From Oceanirhabdus sp942490885 (GTDB lineage Bacteria > Bacillota > Clostridia > Clostridiales > Clostridiaceae), in contig CALNYT010000002.1 of the NCBI GenBank assembly GCA_942490885.1, positions 5,022,001-5,086,000 of the forward strand: a DNA stretch of 64,000 nt, read 5' to 3'. Of this stretch, positions 16,532-26,325 are shown piece by piece. A program made the translations under genes and the position numbers. Each line of letters opens with the position of its first letter. The stretch's first letter is position 1. Below the pieces are notes generated by a model. That model saw only the letters and a list, made by a program, of their open reading frames with translations. It ran no database searches and was not told the DNA's origin.

Positions 16532-17845
16532 TTAAGCCTCAATATTCATTGATTCTTTATTAATACTCTTCATAATAAAATATGCAAATGCTCCTATAAC
16601 TAATCCACCGAGCCCCCATACTATCTTATTTGGCTCTGCTATTCCTGCTCTATAAAGCAAGTAGAATGAAAGCACTGTAGCTAATACAGGTACCACAGGC
16701 CCAAACGGAATTCTAAATGTTGATTCTCTATCAGCATATTTTTTTCTAAATACTAGTACTGAGATACAAGTTGGTATATATTGAATAAATCTAGTTATAA
16801 CACTAACCTTTAATAAGAACATAAATGATCCTGATAATGCTATAAATAAAGCTAATACACATGAAACTATAACTGCAATATATGGTGCACCATTTTCATT
16901 TCTCTTAGCAAAGAATTTTGGAAGAATACCTTGCTCTGCTAATGCAACTCCTGCTCTTGGAGTATGGAAAGATGATGCCATGTTTATACCACCAACTGAA
17001 ACTATTGTACCAGCAATAATGATTGACTTACCAAATCCACCAAACATTTTTGCCATAGCATCTTCAACTGGCATTGTAGATGATGCAAGTTCTGCACCTA
17101 AAACTCCTGTTGAAATAACCATAACTAAAACATATACTAACGAAACTAACATCATAACTAAAATAATTGCTTTTGGTATATTTTTTTCTGGATTTTCCAT
17201 ATCACCAGCTGCAGTAGGCAGAGATTCAAAACCTGTATATGCATAGAATAAAATTATTGCTGCTTCCATAAATGATCCTGTGTATGTTGATCCCTCTGGA
17301 ATAATTGTGAATGGTGTAAAGTTCGCACCGTTTACAAAGAAAATTCCTAATGCTATAAATAATATTAAAGGAAGCAACTTACCTATAGTTACAACATTAT
17401 TTACAATTTTAGTAGCATTAACACCCATTATATTCATTATCGCTAATGCAATAAGCATTGCTGATGTAACTATCCCTTTTCCAATTCCTGCTGCTGCAAA
17501 AGGTAATACTCTTCCAACTGCATCAGCAAAGAATGTTGCCATCGCACCCCAAGCTATTATACATAATACATATTTCATAAATCCAACTTCAAAACCAATA
17601 AAATCACCAAAGGCTTCTTTAGCGTATATGTATGGTCCTCCGTTAACTTTAAACCAACTTCCTGCTTCTGCAAAACATAATGCAATTAAAACCGATAAAA
17701 TCATACAAAATATAATAACTAAAATACTGGCTGGACCCATAAGCTTGTACGCTTTTCCTGGTAATCCGAAGATACCAGACCCTATGATTGAGTTGATACC
17801 CAATAGAACAATACTAAATAAACCTAATTTACTTTTGTTCCCCAT
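16532..17845 (-). CDS. APC-superfamily amino acid permease
   Basis: The 437-residue protein has about 12 membrane helices and the APC N-terminal signature GINSIIGSGIFGLPGKAY, where the unwound helix binds the substrate backbone. NGGPYIYAKEAFG and FYAYTGFESLPTAAGDMENP are further family blocks. It probably imports an amino acid or amine, possibly by proton symport or exchange. The gene follows the gamma-glutamyl hydrolase-like gene by 20 nt in one operon behind a sigma-54 promoter, suggesting uptake linked to catabolism of a gamma-glutamyl or amine compound. Confidence 0.92.
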   Translation of the reverse strand: MGNKSKLGLFSIVLLGINSIIGSGIFGLPGKAYKLMGPASILVIIFCMILSVLIALCFAEAGSWFKVNGGPYIYAKEAFGDFIGFEVGFMKYVLCIIAWGAMATFFADAVGRVLPFAAAGIGKGIVTSAMLIALAIMNIMGVNATKIVNNVVTIGKLLPLILFIALGIFFVNGANFTPFTIIPEGSTYTGSFMEAAIILFYAYTGFESLPTAAGDMENPEKNIPKAIILVMMLVSLVYVLVMVISTGVLGAELASSTMPVEDAMAKMFGGFGKSIIIAGTIVSVGGINMASSFHTPRAGVALAEQGILPKFFAKRNENGAPYIAVIVSCVLALFIALSGSFMFLLKVSVITRFIQYIPTCISVLVFRKKYADRESTFRIPFGPVVPVLATVLSFYLLYRAGIAEPNKIVWGLGGLVIGAFAYFIMKSINKESMNIEA

Positions 17846-17865
17846 ATAAATCTTCCTCCCTAAAA

Positions 17866-18603
17866 CTATTTTGTTTTTCTTGCTTCTTCAATTAATCTAT
17901 TGAAGATATTTAACATTTCAGGATAGTCCTTTGTCATCATCTCTGGATGCCATTGAACTCCCAAAACAAAATGTTCCCCTTGTTTTTCAATAGCTTCTAC
18001 TACTCCATCTTTAGCTTTAGCAACCACTTTATACCCTTTTGGTACATCCTTAACTCCAAGATGGTGGAAGCTATTAGTCATTACAGTTTTCCCTAAAATC
18101 TCACATAGCTTACTATCACTCTCTACTTCTACTGTATGAGTAGCTACATTTGAAAGATGTGCTTGATTATGCTTTATATAACATCCCTCAATGAAAGATA
18201 AATCTTGATATAAACTACCTCCATTTGCAACTGCTATAATATGTTCACCTCTGCAAATACCTAAAACTGGCATCTCCATCTCATTCGCAATTTTCATTAG
18301 AGTACTATCAAACTTATCTCTTATTGGAAGAATTCCACCTAATTTACTTGAAGGTTCTTCTCCCCACTCAAGAGGGTTAACATCATGTCCTCCTGACAGA
18401 ATTAAAGCATCAACATTTTTTAACTGCTCTCTTATAACTTCTTCATCATGTACAACAGGAATAATATATGGAATACCACCAGCCATAACTACAGATTGCA
18501 CATAGTCATCATTTACATATGCTCTCTTATATCCTGGAAACATTCCTCCTTCATCAATAATATAACTTCCTGAAATACCAACTACGATTTTGTCTTTAAC
18601 CAT
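17866..18603 (-). CDS. Class I glutamine amidotransferase-like hydrolase (PuuD/peptidase C26 type)
   Basis: The ~245-residue protein has the catalytic Cys in LGICRGEH and the His-Glu pair in VQWHPEM, plus LILSGGHDVNP. These are the marks of gamma-glutamyl-gamma-aminobutyrate hydrolase-type enzymes, which cleave gamma-glutamyl amides. I start at MVKDKIVVG (ATG 18603), with GGGAGG eight nt upstream; an in-frame TTG six codons earlier overlaps that site. The gene is first in an operon with a permease and has a sigma-54 promoter about 50 nt upstream, so induction by the neighbouring activator is likely. Confidence 0.88.
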   Translation of the reverse strand: MVKDKIVVGISGSYIIDEGGMFPGYKRAYVNDDYVQSVVMAGGIPYIIPVVHDEEVIREQLKNVDALILSGGHDVNPLEWGEEPSSKLGGILPIRDKFDSTLMKIANEMEMPVLGICRGEHIIAVANGGSLYQDLSFIEGCYIKHNQAHLSNVATHTVEVESDSKLCEILGKTVMTNSFHHLGVKDVPKGYKVVAKAKDGVVEAIEKQGEHFVLGVQWHPEMMTKDYPEMLNIFNRLIEEARKTK

Positions 18604-18649
18604 ATAGGTTGCCTCCCACAATCAATCTTCTTTACGTATATACAATAAA

Positions 18650-18666
18650 AGCAATAACCATGCCAA
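18650..18666 (-). promoter_or_regulatory. Sigma-54 promoter of the permease operon
   Basis: TTGGCATGGTTATTGCT on the minus strand matches the -24/-12 consensus TGGCAc-N5-TTGCt with exact spacing. The next gene upstream encodes a sigma-54 activator. Confidence 0.85.
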
Positions 18667-18781
18667 CTTTTTAAGAAAATTCATTTTTTATTAAAAAGTT
18701 TAGAATTTAATTAATTCTTTTTTAATTTTTATTAACAAATTTATCATTAGTTCATTTTTCATATTATTCAAAACAAACAAT

Positions 18782-18808
18782 AAAAAAAGTGCATTATACA
18801 GCACTTTT
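18782..18808 (-). terminator. Terminator of the sigma-54 activator gene
   Basis: AAAAGTGC...GCACTTTT forms an eight-bp stem with a T-rich tail on the minus strand, ~230 nt after the stop at 19041. The rest of 18667-19040 is A+T-rich. It may hold upstream activator sites, but I see no clear palindrome. Confidence 0.65.
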
Positions 18809-19040
18809 CTACATTTTTTTATTTAATTTTGTTAATATCTTATCAATCCTATTTATACTTATACTTATCCTAGAATTTTTAATCGACAACATCTTTTAAA
18901 TTTCATCATATTCTAAATTTATTAAATAATTAATAATATACGTATATCTTTTTTTGCAATTTATCTGTTTTATAGGATAAATAGTATTTCTTTTTTCCTA
19001 TTTACTTTCCTGTTTGCTTCAAACTATAATATAATACTCC

Positions 19041-21059
19041 TTATTGGATGTACTCTAAGAACCCTACTCCTTTTTCAGATATCTTGCTTCCTCCCCTTCC
19101 TACAGAAGAACTTATTAAATCTAGATTATCCAAGAGGTTTAAAACCTTTTTCATTTCTCCCTCAGAACAAAATATATCCATTTCATTAAGTAGCCTGATT
19201 AAACTATTCCTCCCCATCCCTTTTCCACTTTTTATGTTCTCATTCAGGATTTTCAATACACATATAGCATTATCATAACAATTCTTATTATTTAACACCT
19301 GAATCTCATCTTTAAAACTATTATCGCACTTAATTCTAATATATTCTGGAAGATCATTTAATGCAACATACTCCCCCTCACAAAGAGTATCTATATATAA
19401 AGCTACATTTTTTAATTCTCTTATGTTACCATTCCAATTATAATTCTGCAAAATTTCTTCCACACATGACCCAATCTCAAGATTTCTTTTCATAAAATGC
19501 TTCAATAATAAAATTATATCCTCTTTCCGCTCTCTAAGAGAAGGTATTCTTATAGGAAGAACATTGAGCCTATAATATAAATCATCTCTAAATTTCCCTT
19601 CAGATATTAGCTCAGCAAGACATTTATTTGTAGCAGCTACCACTCTTACATCTATATCTATAACACTCTCTCCACCTATTCTCATAACTTGTCTTTCTTG
19701 TAACACTCTTAAAATCTTTGTTTGAAGATGAAGAGGCATGTCTCCTATTTCATCAAGAAATATAGTTCCATGATTTGCTTGTTCAAACAATCCTCTCTTT
19801 CCTTCCTTATTTGCCCCAGTAAACGCGCCACTTTCATAACCAAACAGTTCACTTTCAAGTAAGTTTTCAGGCATAGCAGCACAGTTTATAGCTATAAATG
19901 GTTGTTTTTTTCTATCTGATGCATTATGAATTGATTGAGCCAATAATTCCTTTCCAGTTCCACTTTCTCCTGTAATTAATACTGTTAATTCTGTTTTCGC
20001 AATCTTCTTTGAAAAGGATTTACACTTAATCATTCTATCTGAAGATGTAATTATATCCTCTAGTTCATACCTTGCTATTTGTCCTTTTTGCCTTAATTTT
20101 TTGCTTAGATTTTGCTCTAATTGCCTAATATAGGTTATCTCCTGTATATTAATATATGCACCATTTTTCTTACCTAAATAATTTAATGTTTTCTTATTTA
20201 TATTAAGATGTTTTGATTGAATATTAACTACTTCATCAACTACATTCTCTTCATTTAATAAAAAAGCGAGCTTATCTTTGAAAATATCATCAATGTTAGT
20301 ATCCTTAACTTGAGTTTTATCAAGCTCCATAATTTCTAGAAATTTTTTATTATATGTTGTAATTTTCCCTTCTGGAGAACTAAGTAATATTCCATCTTTT
20401 GATAAATTTATCAGAGTGTCCATGTGTTCATTTCTAATAACTAACTCTTTTTGCTTTTGATCTATACCAGAATGTATATTTATAAGTTCATCAGAATATT
20501 TAATGATTCTGTCAATAATATCCTTATCCTTTATTTCAAGATGAGATACTATTTTATAAAATGTAGATATATCAATTATTCTATTTCCTAAATCAATAGT
20601 TTTATCAATGTATTGTGGGACAAAAGTACCCTCACCAGGCGTTATCGCTATTTTGATATTTTCATAATTATTTTTGAAATCATATGGAATAAGATTTAAA
20701 TGATTAATTCCAATTTCATAAAGAAGTGATACCGTTTGTAGTGTTGTTTCATAATTATCATTAACAACCAAAATATCCATATTATCTGGTATTGCAAAAA
20801 CCTTATAAACTTCTTTTGCCTTTATAGTTCTATCTATTACTATTATTCGTTTACTGTCATCTACGAAATTTTTAGCCTTTAGTATTCTATCCTTTATCAT
20901 GACAAGCACTACATTTTCTTTTAATCTATCCCCTTCTTTTAGCTTATTAAAATGATATAGATTAATCTCTGCATAACCTTCAAATATTTCATATAAATTG
21001 TTTTTCAAAAAGGTATCAAGTTTATTTCTGCCATCTGTTACTACAGCAATACTTTTCAC
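19041..21059 (-). CDS. Sigma-54-dependent transcriptional activator
   Basis: The ~672-residue protein carries a full AAA+ sigma-54 activator domain (~330-560): GESGTGKE (Walker A), GAFTGA loop (in ESGAFTGANKEG), FLDEIGDM (Walker B) and R-finger region RLNVLPIRIPSLRER. Upstream are a PrpR-like N-terminal receiver region (~1-200) and a PAS-like domain (~215-310). The C-terminus is a winged-helix-like segment rather than a classical Fis HTH. I start at GTG 21059, which sits seven nt after GGGGGGG. It most likely activates the permease/hydrolase operon, which has a sigma-54 promoter. Confidence 0.93.
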   Translation of the reverse strand: MKSIAVVTDGRNKLDTFLKNNLYEIFEGYAEINLYHFNKLKEGDRLKENVVLVMIKDRILKAKNFVDDSKRIIVIDRTIKAKEVYKVFAIPDNMDILVVNDNYETTLQTVSLLYEIGINHLNLIPYDFKNNYENIKIAITPGEGTFVPQYIDKTIDLGNRIIDISTFYKIVSHLEIKDKDIIDRIIKYSDELINIHSGIDQKQKELVIRNEHMDTLINLSKDGILLSSPEGKITTYNKKFLEIMELDKTQVKDTNIDDIFKDKLAFLLNEENVVDEVVNIQSKHLNINKKTLNYLGKKNGAYINIQEITYIRQLEQNLSKKLRQKGQIARYELEDIITSSDRMIKCKSFSKKIAKTELTVLITGESGTGKELLAQSIHNASDRKKQPFIAINCAAMPENLLESELFGYESGAFTGANKEGKRGLFEQANHGTIFLDEIGDMPLHLQTKILRVLQERQVMRIGGESVIDIDVRVVAATNKCLAELISEGKFRDDLYYRLNVLPIRIPSLRERKEDIILLLKHFMKRNLEIGSCVEEILQNYNWNGNIRELKNVALYIDTLCEGEYVALNDLPEYIRIKCDNSFKDEIQVLNNKNCYDNAICVLKILNENIKSGKGMGRNSLIRLLNEMDIFCSEGEMKKVLNLLDNLDLISSSVGRGGSKISEKGVGFLEYIQ

Positions 21060-21100
21060 TTTTGTTCCCCCCCACAACTTAGTTTCTATCTTTATTATAG

Positions 21101-21134
21101 CAAAAAAAACATAGCCTAGGTGGCTATGTTTTTC
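21101..21134 (-). terminator. Terminator of the second chemoreceptor gene
   Basis: AAAAACATAGCC-TAGGT-GGCTATGTTTTT forms a strong stem with T runs, 25 nt after the chemoreceptor stop. Confidence 0.85.
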
Positions 21135-21159
21135 TGTATCTTAATTCTCAAAATTTATA

Positions 21160-23151
21160 TTATTCAACCTTAAATAATTCAATCAATCCATTAAGATTAT
21201 CTGAAAGCGATTTTAGCATTTCACTTTGAGCACCTATCTCCTCAAATGTCGCTGCTTGATTTTCTATTCTATTATTTATTTCATCTGAAGACACAGCTGT
21301 TTCTTGTGTTGATTGCGAGAAGTCACTTATTCCTTTAGCAATCTCTTCAATTATATTAGACTGGTTTTGAGATAATGATGAAATATTATTAATTTTATTT
21401 ACTATCCCTTCAATAAGAACAATAATATTTTTGAATTCTGTATTAGTTTCAGTTGCTTTATCAACACAATTATCAACTATGTCCTGTTCTTCTTGAATTT
21501 TTAAATATGCCTCTTCACTCTTAACATTTATTTCTGAAACAATTTCAGTTATACTATTAGCAGAGTCTTTACTTTCTTCTGCTAATTTTCTTATTTCTTC
21601 AGCAACAACAGCAAATCCTCTTCCCTGTTCTCCAGCTCTTGCTGCTTCAATAGCTGCATTAAGTGCGAGTAGATTTGTCTGATCCGATATATCCGTAATC
21701 ATATTAGTTATGTTGTGTATTCTTGATGATAATTCATTAAATTCTTTCATTATATCAAATATTTCTTTTGAAGATGATTTAACAGAGTTTATACTATTAT
21801 GAACTTCATTTAATTTTTCAACACCATAGTTAACCGAAGTCATCATACTCTTACTATTATCATCTATTTCTGTTGCCTCATTTGAAACAATATGTGCTCC
21901 ATTAGATATTTCTTCTATACTAGCACTTATTTCCTCTGCAAGACTTGAATTATTCTGAACAGAATCAGAAACAACATCCATCTTCATTGAAATATCTTGC
22001 ACATTATCATTAGCACTCTCAATAGCATAATTAATTTCTGTTACTGAACTACTTAAGTTATCAGATTGTTCTTTTACCTTTATAATTAACTCTTTAATTT
22101 TATCTACAAACTTATTAAACCCACCAGCCATTTCATTTAACTCGTCTCTTGATTTAACAACTAGTTTCTTAGTTAAATCTCCTTCTCCTTCTGCAATGTC
22201 CTTTAGGAGTGTATTAACATTTTTTATTGGTTTTGATATGATACCCGATAACACAAGGGCACATATTATTGAAATTATTAAACTAATAATAACCATTACA
22301 AAAAGAGTTGCTTTTATTTGGAATTCAGTATCTTTTATCAACTTATCTATGTCGTCCTTAAGAACCTTAGCATCTAAGATTATTCCATTAATAGTTTTAG
22401 AATTAATATCAATCAATCCATCATCTGCATCTGTCCCTAGTTTAATGTTCTCATTTGCTATGTTACTAAAAATTTTCTTGTATTCGTCAAGTTCCTTGTT
22501 TAACTTGTCCTTATTTTGAAGTTGACTGTTATCTATTGCTTCTTTCATTTTAATAAAATTAGCATCAAATTGATCACTATATTTCACACTTTTTCTCAAT
22601 AAGAAATCTTTTTCACTACGTCTTAATTCTAATAAAGCTATAACTATCTTATCATCATTACTTACCTTAACAATTTCTTCGATATTATGAATATACTCTC
22701 TCATATCTCCAGTGTATCCATAATCCTCAATACCTATATTTTTAATGCAATCTACAATATTTTGAAACCCATTATTATACTCTATTAATTGTTTCTTAAT
22801 ACTCTCAAAGTATGATATATCAAAATCTTCATCTAAGTCACTTATATTCTTTTCTAATTGCTCTAACTCTCCAATAAGCTTATTATACTCTTCATTAAAT
22901 TGTTTTTGAAAAACAGTTTCTCCTGAATAAAGTTCTTTATCATATTTACCATGAATAAAAAAATCTCTTTCTAATTTTTCAAGATTATTTATAGTTATTT
23001 CTATATCTTTACTAATTGAAAACGTTGGAATTATCTTATCATAAACTTGGCTATACCCACTTAAACTAATCCCTACTATAGATAGAGATATAACTATCAT
23101 TGCTAAAAAAGCACTTAATAGCTTAACTCTTATTGAAATTCGTCTGTTCAT
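21160..23151 (-). CDS. Methyl-accepting chemotaxis protein with helical-bundle sensor
   Basis: The 663-residue transducer has a first membrane helix at ~8-30, a long helical extracellular region (~35-275, rich in Glu/Lys/Ile, resembling 4-helix-bundle or HBM sensors), a second helix (~285-305), HAMP and a signalling domain with tip ARAGEQGRGFAVVAEEIRKL. I start at MNRRISIRV with AGGAGG at proper spacing. An exact (ATTTAT)7 tract lies 26 nt upstream of the start, between promoter and ribosome site, which could make expression variable. Confidence 0.93.
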   Translation of the reverse strand: MNRRISIRVKLLSAFLAMIVISLSIVGISLSGYSQVYDKIIPTFSISKDIEITINNLEKLERDFFIHGKYDKELYSGETVFQKQFNEEYNKLIGELEQLEKNISDLDEDFDISYFESIKKQLIEYNNGFQNIVDCIKNIGIEDYGYTGDMREYIHNIEEIVKVSNDDKIVIALLELRRSEKDFLLRKSVKYSDQFDANFIKMKEAIDNSQLQNKDKLNKELDEYKKIFSNIANENIKLGTDADDGLIDINSKTINGIILDAKVLKDDIDKLIKDTEFQIKATLFVMVIISLIISIICALVLSGIISKPIKNVNTLLKDIAEGEGDLTKKLVVKSRDELNEMAGGFNKFVDKIKELIIKVKEQSDNLSSSVTEINYAIESANDNVQDISMKMDVVSDSVQNNSSLAEEISASIEEISNGAHIVSNEATEIDDNSKSMMTSVNYGVEKLNEVHNSINSVKSSSKEIFDIMKEFNELSSRIHNITNMITDISDQTNLLALNAAIEAARAGEQGRGFAVVAEEIRKLAEESKDSANSITEIVSEINVKSEEAYLKIQEEQDIVDNCVDKATETNTEFKNIIVLIEGIVNKINNISSLSQNQSNIIEEIAKGISDFSQSTQETAVSSDEINNRIENQAATFEEIGAQSEMLKSLSDNLNGLIELFKVE

Positions 23152-23176
23152 AAACCATCCTCCTGGCATCATATGT

Positions 23177-23218
23177 ATTTATATTTATATTTATATTTAT
23201 ATTTATATTTATATTTAT
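23177..23218. repeat. Hexanucleotide tandem repeat (ATTTAT)7
   Basis: Seven exact head-to-tail copies span 42 nt, immediately upstream of the ribosome site of the chemoreceptor gene. Confidence 0.97.
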
Positions 23219-23368
23219 CATTATATCTTAATTTTAATTCTTTTTCATCATAAAATTACATTCTCTTGGTAAATTCGCTTTTTTATTATCTTATTAAATA
23301 AATCTTATTATTTTTGTCATGTTTTGTCTTTTTGTCATAAGACTTCTTTTTAATCTTATTTTTCAAAA

Positions 23369-23409
23369 ACAAAAGCGTAAATTATTCCAAAGAATAATTT
23401 ACGCTTTTA
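23369..23409 (-). terminator. Terminator of the SEC-C protein gene
   Basis: AAAGCGTAAATTATTC pairs with GAATAATTTACGCTTT and ends in T-rich DNA, 12 nt after the stop. Confidence 0.85.
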
Positions 23410-23420
23410 ATTTAATGTAT

Positions 23421-23915
23421 TTACTTACCACAGCATTTTTTGTACTTTTTACCTGAACCACATGTGCAAGGATCATTTCTACCTATTTTTGCTTCTTTAA
23501 CTACGATTTTAGATTGTTTATATTCTTTATTGATTTCTTTTCTTTTTTCCTCAGTGAATATTTTATCCCACTCAGGTAACCCATATAAGTAATCTGCACT
23601 TGCGTCTAACATATTAAAATATAATTTTTCTAAATTAACTTCAAGCTTAACATCGCTATCAATAGTTAATTCCTCTAATTCAATTGAATTTTCTAAGCTA
23701 TCATTGATTCCATCCATGATTCCAACAAAATGAATATTTGTTATTCCAAATTCCACAGCTAAATCTCTAACTTTTCCTTCAATTACTTTAGGCTCGCTTA
23801 AGAATTTTTTGTAGAATTGAATTTCTACTTTTCCATATTGATCCCAAAACGCTTGCTCTCCTTGTGTTTTAACAATATCAATTACTGAATCTGTCCATTG
23901 CTTATATATACTCAT
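23421..23915 (-). CDS. SEC-C motif protein
   Basis: This 164-residue protein ends in a SEC-C zinc motif (RNDPCTCGSGKKYKKCC), the module also found at the C-terminus of SecA. The N-terminal 140 residues are helical, with no other family that I recognise. The role is unknown; such proteins may contact ribosomes or SecB/SecA. GGGG-type ribosome site before ATG 23915. It is separated from walJ by 35 nt and may share its transcript. Confidence 0.85.
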   Translation of the reverse strand: MSIYKQWTDSVIDIVKTQGEQAFWDQYGKVEIQFYKKFLSEPKVIEGKVRDLAVEFGITNIHFVGIMDGINDSLENSIELEELTIDSDVKLEVNLEKLYFNMLDASADYLYGLPEWDKIFTEEKRKEINKEYKQSKIVVKEAKIGRNDPCTCGSGKKYKKCCGK

Positions 23916-23950
23916 TTCTTTATCCCCTTTATATTTATTTCATTAATATA

Positions 23951-24733
23951 TTATAAGTTAATTACTTTACTTATTTTATCTCTGTTTGTCATAATAAGAT
24001 TTATATCGTGTCCTATTCGTATTCCTGCAGCCTCTAGTATAACTTCAACTGTCTTATAAGCTAAATCTGGATGATTATTAGTCTTACTTAAATGTCCAAG
24101 ATAAATGTGTTTTTTATCACCATTAAAAATTTTCAAAATACCTTCTCCACAAGCTTCATTAGATATATGTCCAAAATCACTCAATATTCTTCTCTTAAGA
24201 ACGTACGGATAAGGACCAAATTTCAGCATTTCTACATCATGATTACATTCTAAAAGAATTATTTCACAATCTTTGATTTTATTTTGAACATCCTCAGTTA
24301 ATATCCCTAAGTCAGTGGCAATTCCTGTTTTTTTATTACCACTATGTATAATATATCCACAAGAATCCGCTGCATCATGTGAAGTTTTGAATGGTTCAAC
24401 AAGAATATTACCTATCTCAACCGATTTAGTAATGGTCTTAATATTTTCATCCTTTATCTTTCCTATTTTGCCATACATGGCTTGCCATGTCAACTCATTA
24501 GCATATATTGGAATATTATATTTTCTAGATAACACTCCAACTCCTTTTATATGGTCACTATGTTCATGAGTAATGAATATTCCTTTTATATTGCTAGTAT
24601 CTTCATCTATCTCACTCATAGCAATATCTATTTTCTTACCAGGTAATCCTACATCAATAAGAATTTTATCTTCTCCTTCACCAAAGAAGATACTATTTCC
24701 ACTACTCCCACTATATAACGGACAAAATTTCAT
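23951..24733 (-). CDS. walJ: WalJ/YycJ-type metallo-beta-lactamase fold hydrolase
   Basis: The protein shows SGSSGNS at the N-terminus, the zinc motif THEHSDH, further ligands in FKTSHDAADS and ATDLG, and a terminal GHLS. This pattern fits the YycJ/WalJ family of DNA-processing exonuclease-like MBL proteins. I start at MKFCPLYSG (24733), using AAAGGTGA as ribosome site. It follows murA by only 11 nt, so both are in one operon, unlike the classical wal operon context. Confidence 0.87.
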   Translation of the reverse strand: MKFCPLYSGSSGNSIFFGEGEDKILIDVGLPGKKIDIAMSEIDEDTSNIKGIFITHEHSDHIKGVGVLSRKYNIPIYANELTWQAMYGKIGKIKDENIKTITKSVEIGNILVEPFKTSHDAADSCGYIIHSGNKKTGIATDLGILTEDVQNKIKDCEIILLECNHDVEMLKFGPYPYVLKRRILSDFGHISNEACGEGILKIFNGDKKHIYLGHLSKTNNHPDLAYKTVEVILEAAGIRIGHDINLIMTNRDKISKVINL

Positions 24734-24744
24734 AAAAGTCACCT

Positions 24745-26004
24745 TTATTCAACATTAATTCTTTTTATTCTCGCACCTAAAGCACTTAATTTTTTCTCAA
24801 TATCAGGGTATCCTCTATCCAAATGTTCGAGTCCACTGATATGAGTTGTTCCCTCAGCCATAAGTCCCGCTATTACCATTGCTGCTCCTGCTCTTAAATC
24901 TGAAGCCTCAACCTCTGCCCCAGTTAATCTATTAACACCATCAAAAACAGCAATTCTACCTTCAACTTTAACCTTTGCACCCATCTTCTCAAGCTCATCT
25001 AGATGTCTAAATCTTGATTCCCATATACTTTCATTAACTATACTTCTTCCCTCCGCCACTGTCAATAATACTGACATTGGTTGTTGAACATCTGTAGGGA
25101 ATCCTGGGTATGGTAGTGTTTTAACATTAACAGCTTTAAGATTATTATTTGATTTAATAATAATTGAATCATCATCCTCTATTATTTCAACACCCATTTC
25201 AATAAGCTTAGCTGATATAGATTCTAAATGCTTAGGTATTACATTCTTTATTCTTACTTCATCTCCACAAGCTGCTGCTGCTATCATAAATGTTCCAGCC
25301 TCTATTTGATCTGGAATTACGCTGTAAGTACATCCGTGTAATTTTTCTACACCTTTTATTCTAATAACATCCGTACCAGCGCCTTTTACATCCGCTCCCA
25401 TAGCATTTAAGAAGTTTGCCACATCAACAACATGTGGTTCCTTTGCAACATTTTCAAGTATTGTAGTACCTTCTGCTAAAACAGCACTCATCATAACATT
25501 AATCGTTGCTCCAACACTAATAACATCAAAGAAAATATTAGTTCCATGAAGTTTATCTGCTTTAACTTTAAGTGATCCATGACTAATTTCAACCTCTGTT
25601 CCAAGTGCTTCGAATCCCTTTATATGCTGATCAATTGGTCTAACTCCAATTGCACAACCACCAGGCAAATCAACACTACACTCCTTAAATCTGCTTAACA
25701 TTGAACCAAGTAGGTAATATGATGCTCTCATCTTTCTTACTTCTTCAATATTCGCATATAAAGTTTTTATATTAGTACTATCTATAATTATAGTTGAGTC
25801 ATTTCTTTCAATTTCACATCCTAAGCTTTCTAATATCTTAAGCATGCAATTAACATCTTTAATATTTGGCACATTCTCTATACAACATTTTCCTTCGCTA
25901 GCTAATATAGCTGCTGGCAAAATAGCGACTGCCGCATTCTTAGCACCGCTAATATCTACTTCACCATTTATTCTCTTTCCACCTTGTATAACGATTTTAT
26001 TCAT
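24745..26004 (-). CDS. murA: UDP-N-acetylglucosamine 1-carboxyvinyltransferase
   Basis: The 419-residue protein is full length for MurA, which transfers enolpyruvate from PEP to UDP-GlcNAc in the first committed step of peptidoglycan synthesis. Visible hallmarks are ISGAKNAAVAILPAA (KN substrate site), GGCAIGVRPIDQH with the fosfomycin-reactive Cys, AGTFMIAAA and PGFPTDVQ. TAAGGAT precedes ATG 26004. It is first in an operon with walJ. Confidence 0.96.
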   Translation of the reverse strand: MNKIVIQGGKRINGEVDISGAKNAAVAILPAAILASEGKCCIENVPNIKDVNCMLKILESLGCEIERNDSTIIIDSTNIKTLYANIEEVRKMRASYYLLGSMLSRFKECSVDLPGGCAIGVRPIDQHIKGFEALGTEVEISHGSLKVKADKLHGTNIFFDVISVGATINVMMSAVLAEGTTILENVAKEPHVVDVANFLNAMGADVKGAGTDVIRIKGVEKLHGCTYSVIPDQIEAGTFMIAAAACGDEVRIKNVIPKHLESISAKLIEMGVEIIEDDDSIIIKSNNNLKAVNVKTLPYPGFPTDVQQPMSVLLTVAEGRSIVNESIWESRFRHLDELEKMGAKVKVEGRIAVFDGVNRLTGAEVEASDLRAGAAMVIAGLMAEGTTHISGLEHLDRGYPDIEKKLSALGARIKRINVE

Positions 26005-26278
26005 GTATATTCATCCTTACCCTATTGTAAAATTTACTTTCACTCTGCTCAAAAAGCTCGATTTAAATATAATTACAGCTCTCTGCGCCACTCAAGTATT
26101 TAACGATACGTTACTTATCTCATTCCCTCATTCGCATAACTATAAGTATTATATCAAATATTGAATAAAAATCATAGATTTATCCTTAATAAACAACATC
26201 TAAATAAGAATTATAGTATAGATTTTAAAAATTTTTAAGTATTTTTTATTGCTATTATATTAATTTATTGTATAAAAT
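26005..26278. other. murA upstream region
   Basis: The 270-nt leader includes a somewhat GC-richer segment (26040-26140) with no reading frame I trust. It should contain the murA promoter. I do not see a known riboswitch. Confidence 0.35.
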
Positions 26279-26306
26279 ACAAAAACCCTCCAAAAGAGGG
26301 TTTTTA
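26279..26306 (-). terminator. Terminator of the DUF1540 gene
   Basis: AAAAACCCTC-CAAAA-GAGGGTTTTT lies 20 nt past the DUF1540 stop. Confidence 0.85.
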
Positions 26307-26325
26307 AAATAAAAAATATTGAAAA

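Noticed and set aside
17280..17849. 189-codon plus-strand frame inside the permease gene
   Set aside because: It is antisense to the APC permease and has no start signal.
23177..23218. The (ATTTAT)7 tract as a CRISPR-like array
   Set aside because: The units are six nt, contiguous and without spacers; it is a simple tandem repeat.
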